A program made the translations under genes and the position numbers. A stretch of DNA of 16,441 nucleotides from Larix sibirica (taxonomy: Eukaryota; Streptophyta; Pinopsida; Pinales; Pinaceae). The stretch is taken from positions 1 through 16,441 of the forward strand of contig NWUY0300003068.1 of assembly GCA_004151065.3 (NCBI GenBank), in the 5' to 3' direction. Numbering within the stretch: position 1 is the first letter of the stretch; each line of letters opens with the position of its first letter. This document shows positions 9,051 through 16,441 of the stretch, piece after piece. The notes beneath the pieces are model-generated. The model searched no databases and had not been told where the DNA came from. It worked only from the letters and a program-made list of their open reading frames with translations.

Positions 9051-9640
9051 GCGCCATTTTGTATTATGTTGGGACATGCAGTTTGTAGGAAATTATTGTT
9101 GGTGGATCCCGTGAAGTTTGCTACGATTATTGACTTAGCACCACCTACCTCAGTAGGACAATTGAATGCTACACTAGGACATACATGATACTATAGGAAG
9201 TTTATCAAGGGGTATGCGTAGATCACAACCCCATTGGAAAACCTATTGAAGAAGGATGCAAAGTTTATATGGAGCACAGAGTGTTAGCAGAGCATGGTTG
9301 TCTTGAAGCAAAAACTAGTCACTGCACCCATTCTAGTATTTCTAGACCTGAAGAAAGAATTGCATGTCCATGTGGATGCATCATCTATGGTGTTAGGTGT
9401 ATTTCTATCCCAACCTAGGGAAGGAGACCTGGATCATCCTATTTCATTTGTTAGTAGGAAATTGTCAACTAGTGAACAAAACTACACCACGACAGAGCGC
9501 GAAGGATTGGCAGTGGTGTATGTGCTGCATAAGTTTAGGAATTATTTGTTGGGATCTTGTTTCAAGATGTATACTGGTCACTCTCCACTTCAATACTTAG
9601 TCAAAAATACAGTGTTGGGGGGGAATATATGAATATGGTT
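9051..9640 (+). pseudogene. pol: RT C-terminus and RNase H remnant
   Basis: Continues the RT frame after the nested insertion: LGHAVC, then YYRKFIKGYA at about 9190-9220, broken by a TGA before it and a TAG after it. The RNase H domain, which removes RNA from the RNA-DNA hybrid, is the best-preserved open stretch (9294-9632). It shows LHVHVDASS with the first catalytic Asp, HPISFVSRKLS, TTEREGLAVVY with the catalytic Glu, and YTGHSPLQYLV, where the usual TDH has become TGH, losing a catalytic Asp. The copy would be enzymatically dead even without stops. Confidence 0.92.
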
Positions 9641-11077
9641 GTTGTTATTCTAGGAATAGGATTTTGAAGTCATCGTGAAACTAGGAAATTTGAATTCAGG
9701 ACCAAATCATTTGTCGTGCATAACCTCTGGGGAAGTTGTGGGAAATATAGATGATAGTCTACTAGATGCGCACTTGTTTGCAATTCAGATGGTTGATGAT
9801 TAATTCTATGATATTGTGTAGTTCTTGAGTACAGAAGTAGCTTCAACTAAGTACATAGTGGCACAGAAGAAGTAATTAGTAGTCAAGGAAACAAACTACT
9901 AGTTAATAGCAGGGAATTTGTACAAGTTGGGTGCAGATGGGATTTTGCGACGATGTGTATTATAACATGAAAGGCCTATGATATTGAAAGAGGCCCATGA
10001 AGGAGTTACAGGAGGACACTACACTATGAAAGTGATAACCCATAATATTCTTTGTGCGGGAATTTGGTGGCCTACTCTGCATAAGGATGCTAGGGAATTA
10101 TGTCAAACATACGATGTTTGCCAGCGAGTTGGGAAGCCATATAGAAGAGATGAGATGCCACTAATTCCAAAAGTAACACTATAGCTGTTTAAAAAATGGG
10201 AAGTGGATTTTTTTGGGCCAATTAATCTACTTGCAAAGAGGTCGGGAGAAAGATATATAATAACTGTAATAGATTACTTGACCAGGTGGGCCGAAACAGA
10301 ACATGTCAAGGATTGCAACTCATAGAAAGCTATGTGATTTATTTTTGAGAACATATTGACAAGATTTGGAAGTACCTAAATATTAATGAGTGATCAGGGG
10401 ACCCATTTCTTGAATAAAAAAATTGCTACTTTAACAGAAGAGTTCCATATCTATCACTAGAAGAGAACCCCCTATCTTCATAGGGAAATGGAATAGTTGA
10501 AGCATTTAACAAGATCATGGAGACTACGCTGACAAATATTTGCAACATAAACTCAGATGATTGGGACTTGAGGATTATTGTAGTATTATGGGCATACCAG
10601 ATGACATGTAATAAACTGACAGGATAGACACCCTTCAGGCAGGTGTATGGTAAAAAGGAATTCATTCCTATGGAGTTCATCATGATGAGTTTGCGCATTG
10701 CTACGTTGAAATAGCTCACAGATTGTGGAAAACTAGAAAGAAGGTTTTTAGAATTAAAGGAATTGGAGGAAGAAAGGTTCATCATAGGATTTCATCAGCA
10801 GGTTCAGAAAGCACGCAGAAAGGTCTAGCATGACAGACATATCAAACAGAAGTAGTTCAAGGCTGGAGATTTGGTTTTGCTATATGACACCAAGTTTCTA
10901 AAGAACCCAGTTAAGTTAACAATTCATTGGTTGGGTCCTTATGTAATAAAATTTATCACACGGATAGGGGTCGTCCAGCTAGAAAAAATGAACAGGGAAC
11001 CCCTAGAAGGATTTGTCAATGGAAGTCAGTTGAAACTATATAGGGACAATTGTCCTTCTACGCAATATCTAGAATAA
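9641..11077 (+). pseudogene. pol: Connection region and integrase remnant (zinc, DD35E, GPY)
   Basis: Integrase inserts the DNA copy into chromosomes. After a Gln-rich connector full of TAG/TAA stops, the zinc-binding part (9978-10125) shows HEGVTGGHY and LCQTYDVCQR, where the first Cys of the CX2C pair is Tyr. The catalytic core has Asp at 10206-10208 (EVDFFGP), Asp at 10392-10394 (MSDQGTHF) and Glu at 10499-10501 (GIVEAFNK), spaced as DD35E. A one-base loss near 10471-10481 shifts the frame between the second Asp and the Glu. TAG replaces Gln at 10481 and 10625. The C-terminal part ends with HWLGPYVI and VNGSQLKLY (about 10925-11043), the GPY module. No chromodomain follows. Confidence 0.93.
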
Positions 11078-11516
11078 GTTTGTGAAAACAATTATCACAT
11101 TGGAAAAAGAAAAGACTGCAGAAAAAGAAACCAAGTGCACATAAGTAAAGCTAGGAATAAAATTTGCGTAGTCAATATATAGGAGCATTAAAAGCAGGTG
11201 GTGAAATGGTGGGGACACAACATAATAAATGTATAAGATCACCGACAAGATTTGGACAGAGTAAAAACTATCAAGTAAATCTAAACTAAATCCTACTTAA
11301 GGTACAAGGATCTATTCTAGCATTGAATGTAGAATTGGGCGTGGAGATAGACAAGACAACTGATAGAAGGTTATAAAACCAAAGGTAAGGTGACAGGAGA
11401 AGGGAATAATTCCTGAAGCAATTAAAGTTGAGACGAGCGGAGTAGAGATGAAAGTATAAGTAATAAAGTTACAGATCCAAGTGAAGAATGAAGTTGCATA
11501 AGTTGAGTACAAAATA
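11078..11516 (+). other. Spacer between integrase and the post-pol ORF
   Basis: Most of this stretch has no readable frame. From about 11405 the frame of the downstream ORF can be followed upstream with only TAA-type interruptions, so that ORF may begin earlier than the ATG at 11517. No promoter or RNA gene is evident. Confidence 0.4.
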
Positions 11517-14475
11517 ATGGCCCCACCCAAGGTATCATCCTCCATTTTGATAAAAGTGCATACCAAGCATCCATCTATTGGGATAGAGGAAGAAGCACCA
11601 AGAGCATCGACATCAGGAGAAGGAGCAAGGACAGGAGCATTAGGCTCTAGAAAAGAAAGGTTTCCAAGGGCATATGCACCTCCAAGCAAGATGACTTCAA
11701 AACTAGTTAATTTTCCAAAGGAACCGAAGTATGTTCTGGAGACACCTATGCTTCCAAAGGAGGTAATAGTCGGGGAAATATATTGGGAGCAGTGAAGAAT
11801 CTAAAGTATGTAGACCATGATATTACAGACGCAAACAACTTCCCAGATATTGTCACATAAAATGTTTTAACCAAAAAAACCACTCCATATTCACCAATTA
11901 TTACAGTAGATCCTTAGCAATGGGTGATGGGGTTGCAACGTACAAACATATTGAATTTGCTGGAAATATTGCACTTTGGCAGAAGCCCATAGATTAATAC
12001 CTATGTACAACTGTTGTGACCTGCATACATAGAGGATTCATGTGGTTGGACAAGCCAGTGTCCATCAATGGTAAGCTTATTGCATAGATAACAGGGCTTC
12101 CAACAATAGGGGATGACACGGCACTATTGTTCAGAAATAAGAAGCAGGAAAACTCACTAGCCGAGAAGATGAACGATAAATTTGGCACACATAGAGCACA
12201 ATGTGGACTAGATGTGGAAATCATCAACAATGACACAATTAAGTTTGAAACACAAATATTAGCTTACCAGTTGTTTAGAAAAAGATGCAAGGATCATATA
12301 GTAGCAAGGATTATAGCAACAACAGAGAAGTGCACAACAAACGTACAACTAAATTGGGAAAATTTATAGTGAACAAGTTCTTGGAGGATTGTTGATATGC
12401 ACAACAAAATGGTACACCATTCTATTCTGATTGGATGTGATTTTAATTGCATTGGTTGCATGGAGGGATCCATAAGATACACAGTTCATGGATGCTACGC
12501 AGAAGCCGTGTTTGGTAGCTAGATATGTTAGTTTGCAACATACCAACAACAAAGGAGGTAGATTGATAATAATATTACATTCTTTGTATACAATGAAGCT
12601 ATCTGGGATATCATTAAGACAACATCGTGCATCCAACCATAGGTGATTGAAATGTACAAGGTAATTGTGTTTTTTAAAGTCAAGATGCACCATATGTATG
12701 TTCAAGTAAGAAGGGATCCAGACGTGCAGTTGTTACCAACACATTTTAGATTGATGGAGTAAGATGTCAGCCAAATTGTAAACAATTGGGATTCAACATG
12801 GAGAGTACCAGTCCTAGAACAATAGCAGGACGACGAGTAGGAAGAAGAGCAGGACAAAGGGAAAGAATAAGAACAAGAGGAGAAACAAGAAAATGAATAA
12901 GAACAAAAGAATGGTGTAGGTGGCATGACGAAGGAGACTGCACCAGGAGTAGGTGAATAGATAAAGGAGTAGACAGAGGCAGGATCCTCAAAGAAAAAAA
13001 AGAAGAGGAAAGCGAAAAAAGAACAAGTTGTCCAGTCATTGATGGAAGATGACTTGGAAAAGATTGGAGAATAAGTCAAGGAAGAAACGAAGGAAGCATT
13101 GGAGAAAGTGGTGCAGAAACAAGAGGAAATGCAAACGAGCATGCAAGAGTAGTTAGTTGCATTGCGTCAAGTTTTGGAAGCGACATAAATAACACCAAGT
13201 AGATCAAAGGAAGAAGATATAGAGAGTATGAGGCCAAGGCAGATGGTCTCTGATCCATCAATGAAATCAGCCGTGCACAAAATTTTGAATATAGCACTGA
13301 GAGATTTAGAGTTCCATACAATAGAAATGTAGTAGTGCGCACTGGCGGTAAGTTCGATTGAGTTAGTCTTATCACATATGCTAATAGATGCGTCACATAC
13401 ATTACAAATGGGTGTGGCGCGAGAAATCTAGTTGCGTGCAGTAGCAACATTCAGTAGAATGGACCAAAGAAACTATAGCTAAGGAAGCACTGCAAGAATA
13501 AAATAATAAGTTGCATAAGGAGAAAGAGGAGGCTACGCATAAGGCTGAAAGATTGAAGAAGGTAGTAGAAAAATTCTACAACAATCTACTAGAAGTGCCA
13601 ATGGAATTGAACATCCTAGTGGAGGAAAAGGTGATGAATATCTATGAATCCATTCAAGGCTTCCATGCAAATATTATGGACTTGGAAGCAAGAACAAAAC
13701 TAAGTACTCCACCACAGGAGAGACACCAAATGGATAGTGCAGTAGCAAAAAATATCAAAACCGTGGAAGAAAAGTGCATGCAGATGTATGAGGAAAGTAC
13801 CCAAATATGGATGCATCTAATCGAGATGCTAAGTTGAAGGAAATATAGTAGAATTTGCAGTTTGCGCATGCAAACGTGCATAAACGGAAGGAAAAAATGA
13901 ATACTCTACCTCCTACACAACATATGACAACAATGACAAAGAATTGCTAATAGCAGTTGGAGATTAACTAGAACTATTTAAGATCCCATCAACAGAGCAC
14001 TGCATAGAATTTAGATCCACTTCAAGTGGAAGGATACAAAGTGACATAGGAACTTGCAGTAGTGCAAGTAGTCATAAAGAAAACAATACAAGAGACTGAG
14101 GAGAAATTGCAGGTAACCCTCACGATGCAAATAGCAAAAGGCATTACAGAACATGAATCCAAAGAAAAGGAACAGGTTGCGACTACAAGGGAAACACTTC
14201 AAATTATAGTAGAGATGGTGAAGGTATCCCACCAGAAGGGTTGAAGTGACTTAGGACAGAGAACATGTGTGGTTATAATTGGAAAAATCGACGATGAATA
14301 TTTCGACATGATGGCAAACTCTGATCAAATCTCATCCAGGTACAGGCGTCCATAGCACATCATGATGAAGAGGGTTGAGGTACTTAGTAATTGGCTATAA
14401 AAGAAGTAGTGGATCGAAGAACGAATCGTTTAGGTTGTTGGGTATATGTTGTAAAGATGCATAGACGAAGGGAAA
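11517..14475 (+). pseudogene. Post-pol ORF remnant, long E/K/Q-rich coiled-coil-like protein
   Basis: A third coding region follows integrase, where envelope-like genes sit in some gypsy elements. It reads through frames at 11517-11793, about 12040-12367 (GFMWLDKPVS, then ITGLPTIGDD), 12590-13430, 13511-13834 and about 14060-14475. The first part is Pro/Ser/Lys-rich, the middle is globular-looking, and the rest is Glu/Lys/Gln-rich with heptad-like helices. A basic run, KKKKKRKAKK (12991-13020), looks like a nuclear localisation signal. From 12760 to 13431 there are 13 in-frame stops, 8 TAG and 5 TAA with no TGA, as expected if Gln codons decayed. I see no signal peptide or membrane segment, so an envelope protein is unlikely. 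Function is unknown. ATG 11517 is a convenient start and is not proven. Confidence 0.65.
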
Positions 14476-14793
14476 AATAGAGGTGTAGAGAAAGGAAACA
14501 AGACCGATGCTACAGAAAGAATACTGCAAAAAGATGAGAGTTGAGGTAATTGCGACACAAAGATCCATGGTGCCACCAAAAGAAGGAGTATCAATATAAA
14601 GAGAAACCTAACGAGTAGAGACGAGTGATGGTTGGAAATCAGATCAAATCAATGCTTGAAATGCAAATTGTAGAGGGGGGGCCTCTTGTTCGAAAGGTTA
14701 TATGTAGTAGTTGGCACACTCTTGAGGTGAAAGATCTTGGTTGAAGAAAGTGTGGCTGCAGACTGAATTTTCTTAGGATGAGCAACAGGTGTG
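14476..14793 (+). other. 3' untranslated region of the large element
   Basis: No sustained frame. A purine/G run lies at about 14671-14681 (GTAGAGGGGGGG), which could be a polypurine tract. If so, the LTR would start just after it and not at 14794. Nothing else is recognised. Confidence 0.4.
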
Positions 14794-15393
14794 TGTTGGG
14801 GGCCCGTTGGAGTGAGTTTTTGGACCAGTTTTGGGAGCTGTGCATCGAAAGTGGACCACGTGACAAGCCAACCAAAGGACCAATGTGAGAAAAAGGTGGA
14901 ATTTAGTTAGAAGTAGTTGGGCACTTGTGTCCACATTGTAATGGGCTCAACCCAATCTGAAATGTATAAATATGTAAGGGATCTTTGGGGTTAGAGGTTA
15001 TTTTTAGTGGATCTTGAGCAGTTCTTTAGTTTTTGTCCCGATGGTAGTTCGAGAATTGCTTTCTTGATAGATTCCTGAGTAGTTGTGTAATGCTAGCATA
15101 ATTCTGGGGTTTGTGACGAAGATTTGATCTGCAGTGCACAGGTTTTGTAAGACTACTCCAGATGATAATAATATTGAAGCGTACCTATTTTTGAGAAAAT
15201 ATCTAATGTGTTTGATGTGATAGATGTTCTGTTTATTGCGCACATGTATTCTCTATTTTTGTTATTGCTTTGAATGTGTTATATTAGTTATTATTGACAA
15301 TTTATCTATTTATCTGCATGAAGTGAATGTATGGTAGATAAGTATAATGAATGCCTTCTATCCCTTCAGTACTATGGAAGCTTGGTTCCTACA
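14794..15393 (+). repeat. Tentative 3' LTR of the large element
   Basis: Starts TGTTGG and may end at CCTACA, giving about 600 bp with TG...CA ends. A TATA-like box sits at 14965-14972, with AT-rich sequence downstream as in U3-R-U5 organisation. It follows the coding region at the expected place. The matching 5' LTR is outside the window, so both borders are guesses from terminal motifs. Confidence 0.4.
14965..14972 (+). promoter_or_regulatory. TATA-like box in the tentative 3' LTR
   Basis: TATAAATA within AATGTATAAATATG, the same core as in the nested element's LTRs. It would be the LTR promoter if the LTR call is right. Confidence 0.4.
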
Positions 15394-15480
15394 GTCCCCA
15401 TAGATGCCTTAGGTGAGAATTCATCTACTTGTGGGTGATGCCGAAAGGTTTGGTATCTAGGATTTTGTTGTTGAATTTAC
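15394..15480. other. Short flank between tentative LTR and palindrome
   Basis: Unique-looking sequence with no feature seen. It may be host target DNA. Confidence 0.3.
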
Positions 15481-16000
15481 ATTGTCATTAGAGAAAATTT
15501 GAGGTCTAAAATGGGCCTCCTAAGGAAAATAATAAAATAAGCATTATTAATTTTTTAATGAAAGAAAAAAAACTACTTTTTCTATCATATTTTCAACTTA
15601 TCTCCTTGTAGGTTTACTCAAATTTCAAGTGGGAGGACTCATTGGATGCAGAACTAAATTTCACATCCAACGAGCACCGACATTGCATATTTTTAATAGA
15701 CCCACAATAAGATAAGCTAAAAATACAATAAAAAAAAAAATTTAAGCACATTTTTATTGTATTTTTAGTGTATCTCATAGTGGGTCTTTTAAAAGTATGT
15801 GATGTGGGTACTCATTGGGTGAGGAATTTAATTATGCATCCAATGAATTCCTACACTTAAAATACGAGTAAACCTATAAGGAGATAATTTAAAAATACGA
15901 GAAACAAAAGTAGTTTTTTTTCCATCCAAAATTATAAATCTTATTTTATTATTTTCTTTAGGAAGCCCATTTTAGAGCTCAAAATTAATTTAATGACCAA
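15481..16000. mobile_element. 520-bp palindromic MITE or foldback element
   Basis: Two arms of about 250 bp are inverted copies of each other along their whole length. The left end TCATTAGAG...TCTAAAATGGGCC (15485-15516) mirrors GGCCCATTTTAGA-like sequence and TAATGAC near 15964-15997. The inner ends CTAAAAATACAATAAAAA (15717-15734) and its exact reverse complement (15751-15768) flank a 16-bp loop. There is no coding capacity. Such full-length inverted repeats are typical of foldback-type or Mutator-like miniature elements. I could not identify a target-site duplication, so the superfamily is open and outer borders are accurate only to a few bases. Confidence 0.85.
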
Positions 16001-16441
16001 GTCTCCTTAATGTTGTTGGCGGTCTCTACTCCATGTGGAATGACTCCAATATGTTCTATTTGCTAATTATGTGCCACTATATCCTCTCTTGCTACCACAA
16101 TGTTCCTATCTCAAAAATTTTAAACTAGCGATTTAACAATACTTTCCATGGTGGTCCCCATTGCCACATAGAATTTCTAATTGGTCCATGTCATGGAGAA
16201 TTCATGTTCCCATAGCCATAATGTGCTAACAACATGGAATCCTCAAAGCACAGAATCCTCAAAGTGGTTGTAGTTCTAGTTTGGTGGCCCATGTTATCCT
16301 AGTTTCTTAGACCAAAATAATATAAAAAGCATTGCAATCAAGTGTTGAGTCCATTAGAGGAGATATGCAACATGAAAATACTGGAAGATTATTTTTTTCA
16401 AGAAGTGAAGCCATGAGATCTATGGTCTTCTTCATACATGA
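16001..16441. other. Unassigned AT-rich sequence
   Basis: No sustained reading frame, repeat family or RNA gene recognised. Only a 12-bp direct repeat (GAATCCTCAAAG at 16237 and 16253) stands out. Confidence 0.5.

Larger units (their letters stand above)
1..15393 (+). mobile_element. Decayed Ty3/gypsy LTR retrotransposon, 5' end missing
   Basis: A single retroelement on the + strand accounts for most of the window. Recognisable parts occur in the order gag, protease, gag-like segment, reverse transcriptase, RNase H, integrase, extra ORF, tentative LTR. Integrase after RNase H places it in Ty3/gypsy rather than Ty1/copia. The reading frame changes several times (for example near 545-556, 4735, 5130, 5318 and 10475) and is cut by dozens of stops, so no protein can be made. 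It is interrupted by a 3.08-kb nested LTR element at 5971-9049 and by an unexplained block at about 1290-3400. The 5' LTR and primer-binding site are outside the window, so the right end is inferred from a plausible TGTTGG...CCTACA unit and not proved by LTR comparison. Family assignment is secure from the domain order; lineage within gypsy is not. Confidence 0.9.

Noticed and set aside
10426-10785. 119-codon minus-strand open frame
   Set aside because: It lies opposite the integrase core, whose DD35E residues identify the real strand.
12760-13431. Possible alternative genetic code with UAG and UAA read as Gln
   Set aside because: The Gln fit is striking, but TAG also replaces conserved Trp (after YLDD at 5859, at 3971 and at 4166), TGA interrupts other parts, and frameshifts and catalytic losses are common. 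Decay explains all of this.
12702-13450. Long minus-strand open frames rich in Ser, Phe and Leu
   Set aside because: They are the reverse complement of a Glu/Lys/Gln-rich coding strand, which automatically gives Ser/Phe/Leu-rich frames with few stops.
11517-14475. Envelope-like gene of an endogenous retrovirus-type element
   Set aside because: Position fits, but I see no signal peptide, transmembrane segment or cleavage site, and the protein is highly charged with an NLS-like run.
14794-14820. Similarity of TGTTGG...GGCC at 14794 to the nested element's LTR start
   Set aside because: Only the first bases and the TATA core agree. The rest does not align, so this is shared LTR grammar and not a third copy of the nested LTR.

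Overview
The window looks like nuclear intergenic DNA of a land plant with a large, repeat-rich genome. The retroelement family, the long decayed copies and the nesting fit a gymnosperm-like genome, but that attribution is an inference. It is AT-rich and CpG-poor, and I see no intact host gene, tRNA, rRNA, CRISPR array or bacterial-type operon.

Almost everything from position 1 to about 15.4 kb belongs to one large, old Ty3/gypsy LTR retrotransposon on the + strand. Its 5' LTR lies outside the window. In order it shows: a gag remnant with five CCHC-type zinc knuckles (about 57-1237); an unexplained non-coding block that interrupts gag-pol (about 1290-3400); a pol remnant with protease (about 3405-4370), a gag-like segment (about 4371-5130) and reverse transcriptase (to 5969); the rest of RT plus RNase H (9051-9640); an integrase with zinc-binding, DD35E and GPY regions (about 9960-11077); a long post-pol reading frame (11517 to about 14475) for an E/K/Q-rich, probably coiled-coil protein with a nuclear-localisation-like basic run; and a tentative 3' LTR (about 14794-15393). 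All reading frames are broken by stops and frameshifts, so the copy is dead.

A second element sits inside the RT: 5971-9049, with two 230-bp LTRs (19 differences by my manual alignment, no gaps), a primer-binding site resembling the complement of plant tRNA-Asp, and a 2.6-kb internal region without recognisable gag or pol. It is probably non-autonomous. Pol resumes in the same frame on the far side, which confirms that it is an insertion.

Downstream of the large element a 520-bp near-perfect palindrome (15481-16000) has the structure of a MITE or foldback element. The last 440 bp show nothing I can identify.

The most informative pattern is the decay itself. In-frame stops are mostly TAG/TAA where the family has Gln, TAG where it has Trp, and some TGA where Arg (CGA) is expected, together with Cys-to-Tyr losses in zinc motifs. 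This is the footprint of cytosine deamination in methylated, silenced DNA. I found no convincing novel functional system. The best candidates for a second look are the post-pol ORF, the second gag-like domain within pol, and the GGTCG-dense core of the nested element.
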